Positions 40,839 through 50,394 of a DNA stretch of 64,000 nucleotides are shown here, piece after piece. A program made the translations under genes and the position numbers. Location: assembly GCF_004785935.1 (NCBI RefSeq), contig NZ_SRRP01000001.1:186001-250000 (forward strand), written 5' to 3'. The DNA comes from Streptococcus rubneri. Lineage in GTDB: Bacteria; Bacillota; Bacilli; Lactobacillales; Streptococcaceae. The notes under the pieces are model-generated. The model had not been told where the DNA came from. It saw only the letters and a program-made list of their open reading frames with translations, and did not search any database. The number at the start of each line of letters is the position of its first letter. Position 1 is the stretch's first letter.

Positions 40839-42758
40839 ATGAAAAAATATTATCGCTTATTGAAGGACTGTTTTGAGGACAAAGATTCGGTTTTAACAGA
40901 GTTAATCAACTTAGAAGCGATCCAACATCTTCCAAAAGGGACAGAATTTTTCGTCAGTGATCTTCACGGCGAGTACGGGGCTTTTGATTACTTGTTGAGA
41001 AATGGTTCGGGCATCGTTCGCAAGAAAATCGAAGAGTGCTTTGAAGAGACTAGATCAGAAAAGGAAAAAGATAATCTAGCTTTTGTCATCTATTACCCTG
41101 AAGAGAAAATCAAGTGGGAAGTGGAGAAGGAAGGACTTCCAGCAACTCAAAAGATGCTAGCAGACATGGTGCCGGATCTGGTTCAACTGGTTCAGTATAT
41201 TGGAAGCAAGTATACTCGTTCTAAAATTCGTAAACTCATGCCTCGGCACTTTAGCTATATTATTGAAGAACTTTTGGCTGAGATTGAACGATGTGCCAAC
41301 AAAGAGCAGTACTTCCAGATAATCATTGACAAGGTTCGGTATCTTGGGAAGTTAGAATTCCTCATCATTACTTTAGCCGAGTTGATTCAGAGCTTAGCTG
41401 TCGATCACCTTCATGTTGTGGGGGACATTTATGATAGGGGGCCAGCTCCTGACTTGATCATGGACCGCTTGATGGCCTTTCGTTCAGTAGATATTCAATG
41501 GGGGAATCACGATGTAACCTGGATGGGAGCCATGGCTGGTTCTTTGATATGTATGGTGAACAATATTCGGATTGCTGCTCGTTACAACAGTTTAAGCTTA
41601 ATTGAAGACTGCTACGGGATCAATCTTCGTCCCTTGATTACTTATAGCCAGACCCATTATCGTCCTGAGCCTTCCTTTGATCCGATATTAGACGAAGGGG
41701 ATATTAGCCAAGAGGAAAGAGTCCTTCTCAACCAATTGCAACAGGCTACAGCAATCCTACAGTTTAAGTTAGAGGATGCCTTGATTGAGAGACAAGCTGA
41801 CTTTCAGATGGGACATCGGCAAGTGCTACGAAAGATCAATTATGAAGCAGGCACGATTAGCCTAGGTCAAGCAACTTATCCTTTGAAAGACTTCAATGCT
41901 TCTTGTATTGATCCTGAGAATCCTGGCCGCCTAACAGAAGAAGAAGAAGCCCTGTTGGGCCAATTAAGACAAAACTTCCAATCTTCTGAACGGTTGAAGC
42001 GGCATGTTGATTTTCTCTTCGAGCAAGGATCCATGTATCTAGCTTATAATGATGTCTTACTCTATCATGGCTGTATCCCGATGCATGATAATGGTGATTT
42101 CAAATCCTTGCGCATCCAGCAAACTTCCTATAGTGGAAAAGCCTTATTGGATTTCTTTGAAGAGCAAATACGGAAGTCCTATCGTCGTCCAGATATCAAT
42201 GAGGATTTGGCAACAGACCTGTTCTGGTATCTGTGGGTGGGAGAATCTTCCTCCTTGTTTGGAAAGACTGCCATGACCACCTTTGAGCGTTACTACATAG
42301 AGGATAAGGCAAGTCATGAAGAAAAGAAGAATCCCTATTATACCCTTCGACAGTATCCGGACATTTGTGAACGGATACTGCAAGAGTTTGGTGTAGATCC
42401 TCAGCATCATATTGTCAATGGTCATACTCCTGTTCGAGAAATCGATGGAGAAAATCCAATCAAGGCAGATGGTCGTCTCTTAGTCATTGATGGAGGCTTT
42501 GCCAAGGGCTACCAAAAAACAACGGGACAAGCGGGCTACACCTTAGTGTCCAATAGTTATGGTCTAGAATTAGTGGCCCATAAACCATTTGAGAATATAG
42601 CAACAGTCTTAGCAGGTCAAGCTGGAATTATGTCTACTAAACGATTGGTGGAATTGGCAACCCATCGTAAGCTAGTTAAGGATACAACGATTGGGAAAAA
42701 ATTATCCCAAGAGATTCAAGATTTAGAATGGCTCTATCGTCACTATGAGGACTATTGA
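40839..42758 (+). CDS. fbp: Fructose-1,6-bisphosphatase, class III
   Basis: A 639-residue enzyme of the Firmicute-specific class III FBPase family (calcineurin-like metallophosphatase core): fructose-1,6-bisphosphate to fructose-6-phosphate, for gluconeogenesis. Metal motifs: FVSDLHGEYGAF near the N-terminus, VVGDIYDRGPAPD, WGNHDVTWMGA, and NGHTPVRE plus VIDGGFAKGY at the C-terminus. Family length is 640-670. ATG at 40839 with GGAGGGG upstream. Its loss-copy fragment lies at 39117-39213. Confidence 0.96.
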   Translation: MKKYYRLLKDCFEDKDSVLTELINLEAIQHLPKGTEFFVSDLHGEYGAFDYLLRNGSGIVRKKIEECFEETRSEKEKDNLAFVIYYPEEKIKWEVEKEGLPATQKMLADMVPDLVQLVQYIGSKYTRSKIRKLMPRHFSYIIEELLAEIERCANKEQYFQIIIDKVRYLGKLEFLIITLAELIQSLAVDHLHVVGDIYDRGPAPDLIMDRLMAFRSVDIQWGNHDVTWMGAMAGSLICMVNNIRIAARYNSLSLIEDCYGINLRPLITYSQTHYRPEPSFDPILDEGDISQEERVLLNQLQQATAILQFKLEDALIERQADFQMGHRQVLRKINYEAGTISLGQATYPLKDFNASCIDPENPGRLTEEEEALLGQLRQNFQSSERLKRHVDFLFEQGSMYLAYNDVLLYHGCIPMHDNGDFKSLRIQQTSYSGKALLDFFEEQIRKSYRRPDINEDLATDLFWYLWVGESSSLFGKTAMTTFERYYIEDKASHEEKKNPYYTLRQYPDICERILQEFGVDPQHHIVNGHTPVREIDGENPIKADGRLLVIDGGFAKGYQKTTGQAGYTLVSNSYGLELVAHKPFENIATVLAGQAGIMSTKRLVELATHRKLVKDTTIGKKLSQEIQDLEWLYRHYEDY

Positions 42759-42801
42759 GGAAGAGATTGTAGGATAGAATTGCGAGAGTTTGAGCAAAGA
42801 A

Positions 42802-42897
42802 AAAAGCACTGGAATTGGTTTGAACTGCCCCCCAAAAGTTAGATAGAAAAAATCTAACTTTTGGGGTGCAGTTCATTGGTTCTTCAGTCTTTTTTTA
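42802..42897 (+). terminator. fbp terminator carrying an inserted palindromic element
   Basis: Outer arms AAAAAGCACTGGAA (42801-42814) and TTCTTCAGTCTTTTTTT (42880-42896) pair with small bulges and end in a T run. The loop holds the 55-bp element at 42821-42875 flanked by TTGGTT direct repeats. Confidence 0.75.
42821..42875. mobile_element. 55-bp palindromic miniature element, copy 2
   Basis: TGAACTGCCCCCCAAAAGTT... to ...ACTTTTGGGGTGCAGTTCA around an AGATAGAAAAAATCT centre: almost perfect 24-base arms. Exact 6-bp direct repeats TTGGTT flank it (42815-42820 and 42876-42881), the mark of transposition. Same family as 15830-15883. TG...CA ends suggest origin from joined ends of an IS150-group (IS3 family) element. 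Confidence 0.75.
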
Positions 42898-42910
42898 AAA
42901 TAGAGAAAGT

Positions 42911-42957
42911 AAAAAACTCTTAAGAATAGCGCTACATCAGCATTCTTAAGAGTTTTT
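42911..42957. terminator. Strong bidirectional hairpin between fbp and lapA
   Basis: AAAAACTCTTAAGAAT pairs perfectly with ATTCTTAAGAGTTTTT around a 15-base loop; A and T runs on both sides. It probably ends the lapA-side transcript and backs up the fbp terminator. Confidence 0.85.
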
Positions 42958-43023
42958 ACTATATGGCGCCTAACCTACAAAATGGCAATCTTTCTATTGC
43001 TGGTGGGGTTTGTCTGCGTTCTG

Positions 43024-43046
43024 AGCACCGGAATTGGTGCTTTTTT
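43024..43046 (+). terminator. Orphan plus-strand terminator touching the lapA stop
   Basis: AGCACC, loop GGAAT, TGGTGCTTTTTT. Polarity is plus, yet the nearest plus gene (fbp) already has two terminators upstream, so an unseen small transcript may end here. Confidence 0.7.
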
Positions 43047-43335
43047 ATGCTTCATCGATCTTTTTGTCTTTATTCTTATCACCAGACATTTTGTGTCCCA
43101 GTTGTTTCTTAGCCTCTTTTAACTCATGTTTTAATGAGAAATTTTTTGGAAGGCTGACTAAGAAAGTCACCAGCGAACCAAGAAGGACACAAACCAGAAT
43201 CAAAATGATGAGAGGGAGTTTAAATTGGACCAGCAAAAAGTTCACAGTCACCGTTTGCATATTGGCCAAGGAAATAATCGCAATAAGCAAGACTGCAATC
43301 AGTAGTGCAACATATTGTAGTTTTCGTTTATTCAT
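43045..43335 (-). CDS. LapA-domain (DUF1049) small membrane protein
   Basis: A 96-residue protein with two membrane helices (YVALLIAVLLIAIISLA and LPLIILILVCVLLGSLVTFL) and a charged C-terminal tail (ELKEAKKQLGHKMSGDKNKD). The LapA domain is linked to lipopolysaccharide assembly only in Gram-negatives; in Firmicutes its role is unknown. It lies 9 bases downstream of gatD and is likely cotranscribed with murT-gatD. Confidence 0.85.
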   Translation of the reverse strand: MNKRKLQYVALLIAVLLIAIISLANMQTVTVNFLLVQFKLPLIILILVCVLLGSLVTFLVSLPKNFSLKHELKEAKKQLGHKMSGDKNKDKKIDEA

Positions 43336-43344
43336 TTTGGCTCC

Positions 43345-44133
43345 CTATTCTTCTAATTCAGCTTTGCTTTTCACATCAGCATATTCTTCCGCCTTTTCAA
43401 GGCTTAAGATATCATTGTAAGTCGCTAAGACGATGTCTTGTCCATATTTTTTCTTTAGAGCTGTTGTCACCAAGCGATAGGCCAAATTGGCGTTGCGAGA
43501 GAGAATAGGACCGTGGAAGTAGCTACCAAAGACGTTTTTGTAATGAACGCCTTCGCAACCATCTTCTTTATTGTTCCCATTTCCGTAGACAACCTTGCCC
43601 AGCGGTTTTTCATCCTCTGCCAAGAAGGTCCGACCTTGGTGGTTCTCAAAACCATAGTAGGTTTCATTGAACTCTTCGTTATGGATTTTAATGTCGCCAA
43701 TGTAGCGATTGTTTTCTTGATTAAGGGTATAGTGGCCCAGGATTCCTAAACCTTCAATACGCTTTCCAGAGGCCTCAATGTAGTACTTTCCTAAGAGTTG
43801 AAAGCCACCACAGATTGCGAGGACAACCCCATCATTTTGGATAAAGCGCTCAAGATCTTCTTTTTTATCCGATAGATCCTCTGATACAATGGCCTGCTCA
43901 TAGTCTTGGCCTCCACCGAAAAAGGCGATATCGTAGACTTCTGGATCAAAGCGGTCTTTGAGAGAAACGATATCCACAGTGACATGAGCACCAAGCTTCT
44001 CCGCAACGTACTTGAGCATGAGGATATTGCCGTTGTCTCCGTAGGTATTCATCAGGTTTCCATAAAGGTGGGCAATTCTTAATTCATACTGGTAGTTTGC
44101 CTGATTAGGGGATTGTAGTGAAGTATAAGTCAT
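43345..44133 (-). CDS. gatD: Lipid II isoglutaminyl synthase, glutaminase subunit
   Basis: A 262-residue class I glutamine amidotransferase. The nucleophile Cys is in [13 protein letters not shown], and ENHQGRTFL and [13 protein letters not shown] carry conserved GatD residues. With MurT it turns D-iGlu of the stem peptide into D-iGln, needed for cross-linking in streptococci. It overlaps murT by one base (coupled). Confidence 0.95.
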   Translation of the reverse strand: MTYTSLQSPNQANYQYELRIAHLYGNLMNTYGDNGNILMLKYVAEKLGAHVTVDIVSLKDRFDPEVYDIAFFGGGQDYEQAIVSEDLSDKKEDLERFIQNDGVVLAICGGFQLLGKYYIEASGKRIEGLGILGHYTLNQENNRYIGDIKIHNEEFNETYYGFENHQGRTFLAEDEKPLGKVVYGNGNNKEDGCEGVHYKNVFGSYFHGPILSRNANLAYRLVTTALKKKYGQDIVLATYNDILSLEKAEEYADVKSKAELEE

Positions 44134-45473
44134 TAATTCATCTCCTTTTCAATCAGGTGTTCTTGAGCTAGAAGTTCACGGAACTCTAGCATGGCCGTAT
44201 AGGTAGCTAAAATATAGGCGTGAGGTGTTTCCTGTTGCTGGATGCGTTGGAAGACCTCTTTTAATGCAGCCATTTCTGTGATTTTTTCAGCCGGATATCC
44301 AGTGACGCGAATTCGCCGAGCAATTTCAGAGTGGCGTACCCCTCCAGCGTTGATTTCTGGAATGTCCATCTGGGTGATTTGTTCAAAGTCTGCGTCCCAG
44401 ATCCAGCTGGTGTCGATCCCATCTGCGTAGTTAGCATTGAGGAGGACTGATAAGCTAAATGGATAAGGAGCTAGTTTGATCATTTCAATGGCTTGGGTCG
44501 CACCAACTGGATTTTTGATCAGGACTAAGGTACATTCTTTATCCCCAATCTTAAAGGTTTCCTGACGACCAAAGACAGCCTTACTCTTGTCAAATCCGTG
44601 TTTGATCACCTCCGAAGAAACGTCAAAGTAGTGGGCTACTGCAACAGCTGCCAAGGCATTATAGATATTATAGAGACCTCCAATGTTGATGGAATACTCT
44701 TTGTCTCCAATTTTAAATCGAGAAGAAGTGTGGGTCAATTGAGTTAATTCATCAACCGCCACAGTCAATGGAGGACGATGGAAGCCACAGCTTTCACAAA
44801 TGTAATCCCCCAGATTGGCATAGGTGTTTAATTGATAAGTTAAAATACCGTGACACTCTGGACAGACAATTCCTTCTGTATTGTAGTGGGCTAATTGAGG
44901 AGCTGTTTTTTCCGTATCAAATCCAAAATATTGAACGGGATTTGGTAGGGGAAGGGTGTGGAAAAGTGGGCTATCCCCATTCATCAGAACAGTCGCTTGA
45001 GGCGCTTTTTTAATCCCATCTAAAATCATCCGATAAGTCGTGTAGATTTCCCCATAGCGATCCATTTGATCCCGGAAAATATTGGTGATTACAAACAAGG
45101 TCGGAGTGATGTAGTCACAAATTCGAGACAGGCTGGCTTCATCGATTTCAAGAACAGCAATCGGACGGCCAGAAGAAGCCTTTGCATTCAAAAAGGTCGT
45201 TGTAATGCCAGAAATCATATTGGCACCACTAGGATTGGTCACGATGGGTCCAAACGCTTCTTGAAGAATTCCTACTGTGAGAGCCGTTGTTAAGGTTTTT
45301 CCATTGGTACCTGTAATCACCACAATCTCGTAGTTTTCCGCCAAATGTTGCAAAATATCTTTATCAATTTGAAGGGCAATCTTTCCTGGAAGCGTAGAGC
45401 CACGACCAAGCATACGCAAGAGGCGACTACTTGTTTTTCCGGCTAAGAGCCCAATACTAGTCTTAATCTTCAT
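44133..45473 (-). CDS. murT: Lipid II isoglutaminyl synthase, Mur-ligase subunit
   Basis: A 446-residue Mur ligase homologue. P-loop [14 protein letters not shown], central Mur ligase domain with an inserted zinc ribbon (CPECHGIL ... [10 protein letters not shown], four Cys), and the C-terminal DUF1727 domain. Activates the stem-peptide glutamate for amidation by ammonia from GatD. No ribosome site is seen before the ATG; a TAAAAT -10 lies seven bases upstream, suggesting a leaderless mRNA. Confidence 0.95.
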   Translation of the reverse strand: MKIKTSIGLLAGKTSSRLLRMLGRGSTLPGKIALQIDKDILQHLAENYEIVVITGTNGKTLTTALTVGILQEAFGPIVTNPSGANMISGITTTFLNAKASSGRPIAVLEIDEASLSRICDYITPTLFVITNIFRDQMDRYGEIYTTYRMILDGIKKAPQATVLMNGDSPLFHTLPLPNPVQYFGFDTEKTAPQLAHYNTEGIVCPECHGILTYQLNTYANLGDYICESCGFHRPPLTVAVDELTQLTHTSSRFKIGDKEYSINIGGLYNIYNALAAVAVAHYFDVSSEVIKHGFDKSKAVFGRQETFKIGDKECTLVLIKNPVGATQAIEMIKLAPYPFSLSVLLNANYADGIDTSWIWDADFEQITQMDIPEINAGGVRHSEIARRIRVTGYPAEKITEMAALKEVFQRIQQQETPHAYILATYTAMLEFRELLAQEHLIEKEMN

Positions 45474-45480
45474 AATTCAT

Positions 45481-45489
45481 ATTTTATCA
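45481..45489 (-). promoter_or_regulatory. Extended -10 promoter abutting the murT start codon
   Basis: On the minus strand TGATAAAAT, seven bases before the ATG. No good -35. Divergent from the cdaA promoter. Confidence 0.5.
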
Positions 45490-45529
45490 CAAAAACTAGA
45501 AGAAGGTTACAGAAAAATCTGTTGAAACA

Positions 45530-45538
45530 TGATATAAT
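45530..45538 (+). promoter_or_regulatory. Extended -10 promoter of cdaA-cdaR-glmM
   Basis: TGATATAAT with no clear -35. The leader of about 110 bases carries a CAGACT...AGTCTG hairpin (45560-45584). Confidence 0.55.
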
Positions 45539-45654
45539 GATGTAGAGTAGTTTGACCTTCAGACTAACTGTTGGAGAGAGTCTGTTCATGACAAGCTTTC
45601 CCTGTAGGTAGGAACTGATGGTCGATGTAGATGAGAAGTGGTAGGTATGATTTT

Positions 45655-46503
45655 GTGAATATCCAACAGTTATCAAACCCCCAGTATTGGGCCAGTTTAT
45701 TTTCCAATCCCTGGAATATTATTGTTAACCTCATTGATATAGCCATAGTGGCCTGGCTTTTGTATTATTTTATCAAGGTCATTGCTGGGACTAAAATTAT
45801 GATCTTAGTCCGTGGGGTTCTTACCTTTATTCTGATTGAATTGATAGCCAATATGATTGGTTTGACAACCATCTCTTGGTTGATTAATCAGATTATTACC
45901 TATGGGGTTATTGCAGCAGTTGTCATTTTTTCTCCTGAAATTCGAACAGGTCTAGAGAGATTGGGACGAGCTACAGAGTTTTTTACCAGTAATCAGATTA
46001 GTCCAGAAGAACGGCTAGTGCAATCCTATGTAAAAGCTGTCGCTTATATGAGTCCCCGTAAGATTGGAGCTCTGGTTGCGATTCAAGGAAGCCGAACTTT
46101 GCAAGAATATATTTCAACCGGGATTCCTTTAGATGCAAATGTATCTGGTGAGCTTTTGATTAATATCTTTATTCCAAATACTCCCCTGCACGATGGAGCC
46201 GTCATTGTGACTAATGATAAAATTGCCGTTTCCTGTGCCTACCTGCCCTTGACGGAAAGTACAGGTATTTCAAAAGAATTTGGTACACGACACCGGGCGG
46301 CTATTGGCTTATCCGAAGTAACGGATGCGTTCACTTTTGTTGTTTCGGAGGAAACGGGTGGAATCTCTATTACCCGTAATGGGACCTTTAAACACGATCT
46401 TAGCCTAGAAGAATTTGAACAGGAATTACGTTCCTTTATTATACCGGAGGATCAAGGGAAGAAAGACTTGAAATCTAGAATTTTTGGAGGACGATTCAAA
46501 TGA
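45655..46503 (+). CDS. cdaA: Diadenylate cyclase CdaA (DacA)
   Basis: A 282-residue membrane enzyme making the second messenger c-di-AMP from two ATP. Three N-terminal membrane helices, then the DAC domain with DGA in PNTPLHDGAVIV and RHR in FGTRHRAAIGLSE. The start is GTG at 45655 (VNIQQLSNPQYW), matching the usual N-terminus; an ATG at 45631 would add 8 unusual residues. It overlaps cdaR by 4 bases. Confidence 0.94.
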   Translation: MNIQQLSNPQYWASLFSNPWNIIVNLIDIAIVAWLLYYFIKVIAGTKIMILVRGVLTFILIELIANMIGLTTISWLINQIITYGVIAAVVIFSPEIRTGLERLGRATEFFTSNQISPEERLVQSYVKAVAYMSPRKIGALVAIQGSRTLQEYISTGIPLDANVSGELLINIFIPNTPLHDGAVIVTNDKIAVSCAYLPLTESTGISKEFGTRHRAAIGLSEVTDAFTFVVSEETGGISITRNGTFKHDLSLEEFEQELRSFIIPEDQGKKDLKSRIFGGRFK

Positions 46504-47267
46504 TTCCAAAAAGAAAAATAGCCTACATCGTTAGCTCTGTCTTCTTTTCTTGCCTCTTATTTATCAATGCAACGTCTGTTAATTTCCAGAACAATAGTGG
46601 AGCTCGTCAAGTCAGTTCAGAGACCTACACCAATACGTTAACCAATATCCCTATTGATGTAAAATACGACGATAAAAAGTATTTTATCAGTGGGATTAGC
46701 TCTGAAGTGACCGTCTTTCTAAAAGGTTCGAATCGGGTGGCTTTGGCATCAGAAATGCAGGCAAGTACTCGAAAATTCAAAGTGGTGGCAGATTTAAGAA
46801 GTTTAAAAGAAGGGGAGCATGAAATTGAGCTAAAGGTTGAAGATCTCCCAGCTGGCTTGACTGCGACTATTGAGCCTCAAAAGGTGACCGCAAAAATTGG
46901 AAAGAAGAAGACCAAAAAATTTGATGTAGAGGTGAATGCTCCGAATAATCAAATCGCTCCTGGGTGGACCTTCACCAGTGTTGCCCTGTCTGAGCTGACA
47001 GTGTCTGTCACCAGTGACAGGGATACCTTGGCCAAGGTTGATCATGTCGAGGTTATCTTCCCTGAAGGGGATATCATCAGTGGTAGCTATTCTGCAACGG
47101 TTTCCTTGAAGGCGGTAGATAGTGCAGGGAATGTTTTACCAGTCATTATTTCACCATCAGAATTGTACATTAAGATTGAAACGAAATTGAATGGTTCAAA
47201 TGCCTCAACTTCGTCGTCAAGTGAGAATCATTCAAACGAGGAAACGTCAAAAGAATCCTCTAAATAA
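46500..47267 (+). CDS. cdaR: CdaR (YbbR-domain) regulator of CdaA
   Basis: A 255-residue extracytoplasmic protein with one N-terminal membrane anchor ([20 protein letters not shown]) and YbbR repeats ([21 protein letters not shown] and similar). It ends in a Ser/Glu-rich tail. CdaR controls cyclase activity of CdaA, whose gene it overlaps; GlmM, encoded next, also binds CdaA in related bacteria. Confidence 0.92.
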   Translation: MIPKRKIAYIVSSVFFSCLLFINATSVNFQNNSGARQVSSETYTNTLTNIPIDVKYDDKKYFISGISSEVTVFLKGSNRVALASEMQASTRKFKVVADLRSLKEGEHEIELKVEDLPAGLTATIEPQKVTAKIGKKKTKKFDVEVNAPNNQIAPGWTFTSVALSELTVSVTSDRDTLAKVDHVEVIFPEGDIISGSYSATVSLKAVDSAGNVLPVIISPSELYIKIETKLNGSNASTSSSSENHSNEETSKESSK

Positions 47268-47287
47268 TTATCGAAAGGATGAAAAGA

Positions 47288-48643
47288 ATGGGAAAATATT
47301 TTGGAACGGACGGTGTCCGTGGAGAAGCAAACGTAGAATTAACACCTGAATTGGCCTTTAAATTGGGTCGTTATGGTGGCTACGTCCTCAGTCAACATGA
47401 ACAAGGGACTCCTCTTGTATTTGTTGGTCGAGATACTCGTATTTCTGGTGAAATGCTAGAGAGTGCTTTGGTGGCGGGACTCTTATCCGTCGGGATTAAA
47501 GTATATAAATTGGGTGTGATTGCAACTCCCGGTGTGGCCTATTTAGTCCGTTCAGAAGGAGCGAGTGCTGGTGTGATGATTTCAGCTAGTCACAATCCTG
47601 CTCTTGACAATGGAATTAAGTTCTTTGGAAATGACGGCTACAAATTAGATGATGACCGAGAATTGGAAATTGAAGCTCTCCTAGATGCTACAGAAGATAC
47701 TCTTCCACGCCCAAGTGCTGAAGGCTTAGGGACGGTAATGGATTATCGAGAAGGCTTACGTAAGTATCAAGAATACCTTGTTTCTACTGGTGCTCCTTTG
47801 GAAGGCTTACATGTTGCACTGGATACTGCCAATGGTTCTGCGTCAACAAGTGCCCGCCAAGTCTTTGCAGATTTAGGTGCCCAGTTGACAGTGATTGGTG
47901 AAAGTCCAAATGGATTGAATATTAACGACCATGTCGGTTCAACTCATCCAGAAGCCTTGCAGGTAGCTGTTCGAGAATCTGGAGCGGCCATTGGTTTAGC
48001 CTTTGATGGGGATAGTGATCGCTTGATTGCCGTTGATGAAAATGGGGATATTGTCGATGGGGACAAAATCATGTATATCATTGGTTCTTACCTTTCCGAA
48101 CAAGGGCTCCTAAAAGAAAATACCATCGTAACAACCGTCATGTCCAATCTTGGCTTCCACAAGGCCTTAGATGCTAAGGGGATTAACAAGGTCATTACAG
48201 CTGTTGGGGACCGGTATGTCGTGGAAGAAATGCGCAAGTCTGGTTATAATCTTGGTGGGGAACAGTCTGGACACGTTATCGTGATGGATTACAATACAAC
48301 GGGTGACGGTCAAATGAGTGCAGTTCAGTTGACCAAGATAATGAAGGAAACAGGTCGTTCACTCTCTGACTTAGCCTCAGAGGTGACCATTTATCCTCAA
48401 AAGCTGGTTAATATCCGAGTGGAAAACAGCATGAAAGATAAGGCCATGGAAGTACCTGCGATTCGTGAAATTATTGAAAAGATGGAGGCCGAAATGGCTG
48501 GAAATGGTCGTATTTTGGTCCGTCCAAGTGGAACTGAACCCCTTCTTCGTGTCATGGCGGAGGCACCGAGTCATGAAGAAGTCGACTACTATGTGGATAC
48601 CATTGCTGCTGTTGTAAAAGCAGAAATTGGTCTTGAAAATTAA
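47288..48643 (+). CDS. glmM: Phosphoglucosamine mutase
   Basis: A 451-residue enzyme converting glucosamine-6-P to glucosamine-1-P for UDP-GlcNAc. Active-site Ser in [18 protein letters not shown], metal loop [13 protein letters not shown], sugar loop GGEQSGHVI and phosphate loop [12 protein letters not shown]. The ATG at 47288 (MGKYFGTDG) is preferred over 47279 because GAAAGGATG then sits at normal distance. Confidence 0.96.
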   Translation: MGKYFGTDGVRGEANVELTPELAFKLGRYGGYVLSQHEQGTPLVFVGRDTRISGEMLESALVAGLLSVGIKVYKLGVIATPGVAYLVRSEGASAGVMISASHNPALDNGIKFFGNDGYKLDDDRELEIEALLDATEDTLPRPSAEGLGTVMDYREGLRKYQEYLVSTGAPLEGLHVALDTANGSASTSARQVFADLGAQLTVIGESPNGLNINDHVGSTHPEALQVAVRESGAAIGLAFDGDSDRLIAVDENGDIVDGDKIMYIIGSYLSEQGLLKENTIVTTVMSNLGFHKALDAKGINKVITAVGDRYVVEEMRKSGYNLGGEQSGHVIVMDYNTTGDGQMSAVQLTKIMKETGRSLSDLASEVTIYPQKLVNIRVENSMKDKAMEVPAIREIIEKMEAEMAGNGRILVRPSGTEPLLRVMAEAPSHEEVDYYVDTIAAVVKAEIGLEN

Positions 48644-48688
48644 AAAAAGGAAAAAAGTCTCACCTCGATGTGGGCATAGGAGGTATAT

Positions 48689-49996
48689 ATGAAACAGGTC
48701 CGTCAAATTGTATGGTCACTTGTCTTACTACTAATGGTTGTCTTTGCAAGTGGTCTTACTAAAACAATTCAGGCAGCAGAAGTCTCATCTTTTACACAGA
48801 CAGCAAGCCTTACGAAAGATGGTAAAACTTTAACGAATGGGAGCAAGGTGTTGACGAATGAAAAATTGTCAGCAAGCGTTTATTTGACTTTCCCTGATTC
48901 GCAAGCCATTCAAGCTGGTGATAGCTTAACACTTAGTTTGCCAAGAGAATTAGCCCTCTACACAGCATTGGAATTTGATGTTCTTGAAGCAGGCCAATTA
49001 AATGGTCAGACTGTGGGGAAAGCTGTTGTTGATACTGTTAAGAAAACAGTGACAGTTACTTTTAATGACTATTTCGTATCTCATCCACTCAATAAACGAG
49101 TTGCCTTGCATTTTGATGTAAAAGTAGACTCAGAAGTGGTCACTAAAACATCCCCAATCCAGTTTAAACTAGGCAATACAGATTTTTCATTGAATTATGA
49201 AAAGACTGATGGAGAAGCTGGAGACTATGAGATGAAATATGGCTACCAAGATAAGTCTGATCCAACCATTATTAAATGGCGGATTATCTTAAATGCCCGC
49301 CAAGATATGCTTCGTGGAATGGTTATTAAAGACCAGTTCGGAGATGGTTTAACTCTAGTTGAGGGTAGCTTGCGTGCCGTTCGGTTTGCTCCTGTAGAAG
49401 GTGGCATTAAGAATGAAGCGCACATCTTAAGTCTTCCAGTTCTCGATAACTTTACTAAAAAAGCTGTTTTTGATAAGAATGCGAATGGTCAAGTCACTGG
49501 ATTTACCATTAATTTTGGTGATAACTACAATTGGCCAATGTATATTGAATATTCTACAAAAGTAGCTCCGGGTACAAAAGTCGGGGATATTGTTCATAAT
49601 ACACTAACATGGAAAGCAACTAATTTCCCAGAACCGCGTAGCTTAACTCGCGAATTGCGATTGGAATCAGGATCTGGAGAAGGATTGGGTGAGAAGGAAC
49701 AAACGCCACCGACTCCTAGCACATCATCTTCATCAAGTTCTAGTTCTTCATCAAGCTCATCATCTTCATCAAGCACATCATCTTCGTCAAGTTATCATTC
49801 CTCATCAAGTTTATCTAGATCAAGCTCTTCATCAAGCTCATCAGCATCTTCTGTAAAAGAAGAAGCAGTAGCAAAACCTGTTAAGAAAAAAATTCTTCCA
49901 AGTACCGGTGAAAAGATAACTCCGCTTATCTATGGGATGGGTCTACTTGGATGTGCCTTAGGACTCGTTATATTCCGTTCTAAGAAACAATCCTAA
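48689..49996 (+). CDS. LPXTG surface protein with serine-rich stalk (adhesin-like)
   Basis: A 435-residue wall protein. Signal peptide to about residue 30 (VWSLVLLLMVVFASGLTKTIQA), then two beta-rich domains resembling adhesive domains of collagen-binding/SdrG-type proteins (LTNEKLSASVYLTFPDSQAI..., IIKWRIILNARQDMLRGMVI), a Ser-rich stalk and the sortase signal LPSTG, membrane helix and KKQS tail. The ligand is unknown. AGGAGGT ribosome site; 45 bases after glmM with no clear terminator, so it may be read through from glmM. Confidence 0.88.
   Translation: MKQVRQIVWSLVLLLMVVFASGLTKTIQAAEVSSFTQTASLTKDGKTLTNGSKVLTNEKLSASVYLTFPDSQAIQAGDSLTLSLPRELALYTALEFDVLEAGQLNGQTVGKAVVDTVKKTVTVTFNDYFVSHPLNKRVALHFDVKVDSEVVTKTSPIQFKLGNTDFSLNYEKTDGEAGDYEMKYGYQDKSDPTIIKWRIILNARQDMLRGMVIKDQFGDGLTLVEGSLRAVRFAPVEGGIKNEAHILSLPVLDNFTKKAVFDKNANGQVTGFTINFGDNYNWPMYIEYSTKVAPGTKVGDIVHNTLTWKATNFPEPRSLTRELRLESGSGEGLGEKEQTPPTPSTSSSSSSSSSSSSSSSSSTSSSSSYHSSSSLSRSSSSSSSSASSVKEEAVAKPVKKKILPSTGEKITPLIYGMGLLGCALGLVIFRSKKQS
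49718..49852 (+). repeat. Serine-repeat coding tract
   Basis: Runs of TCA/TCT/TCG/AGC/AGT codons with TCATCTTCATCAAG-like 9-15 base units, coding about 40 Ser with a few Thr, Tyr, His. It forms the wall-spanning stalk of the LPXTG protein and can vary in length. Confidence 0.9.
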
Positions 49997-50012
49997 ACAT
50001 GAATCTTCTATT

Positions 50013-50041
50013 AAGGCTGGATAAGTGTCCAGTCTTTTTTT
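50013..50041 (+). terminator. Terminator of the LPXTG protein gene
   Basis: AAGGCTGGA, loop TAAGTG, TCCAGTCTT (one G-U) and a T run. Confidence 0.88.
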
Positions 50042-50152
50042 GAACAAAATCCCCTATAATGACGGAAACTAAATAGGATTGAATTGGAGAAGGTGCTTGT
50101 GTAATTATCAATTTTGCAAGCTATCTTTCGAAGCAACAAAAGAAGACCATGT

Positions 50153-50181
50153 TTGAAAAAAGCCGTCATTCATGGTAAAAT
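50153..50181 (+). promoter_or_regulatory. Promoter of the DUF4044-obgE unit
   Basis: -35 TTGAAA (50153-50158), 17-base spacer ending TGG, -10 TAAAAT (50176-50181). The spacer holds CCGTCAT, inverse of ATGACGG at 50059-50065. Confidence 0.65.
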
Positions 50182-50217
50182 AAGGCAAATGAATTTTTTG
50201 TAATAGAGGTAAAAAAC

Positions 50218-50349
50218 GTGGCTTTTGGAGATAATGGAAAACGCAAAAAAACTTTATTTGAAAAGTTGACCATGGTGGTCATTGTGATTATGTTAATTGT
50301 AACTGTTGGAGCAATTTTTGCTGCAGCATTTGGTGCACTATCCTACTAA
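50218..50349 (+). CDS. DUF4044 small membrane protein
   Basis: A 43-residue protein: GTG start (50218) with AGAGGT upstream, reading VAFGDNGKRKKTLFEKLTMV then a membrane helix (VIVIMLIVTVGAIFAAAF). The basic N-terminus and single helix match DUF4044 proteins of streptococci and lactococci, whose function is unknown. Directly upstream of obgE (45-base gap). Confidence 0.85.
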   Translation: MAFGDNGKRKKTLFEKLTMVVIVIMLIVTVGAIFAAAFGALSY

Positions 50350-50394
50350 GAGGATTCCAAGTAGCACTTGCTAATAAAAGGAAAACGTTAAATT

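Noticed and set aside
42964-43110. Short plus frame starting MAPNLQNGNLSIAGG
   Set aside because: Runs through a terminator and into antisense of lapA; no ribosome site.
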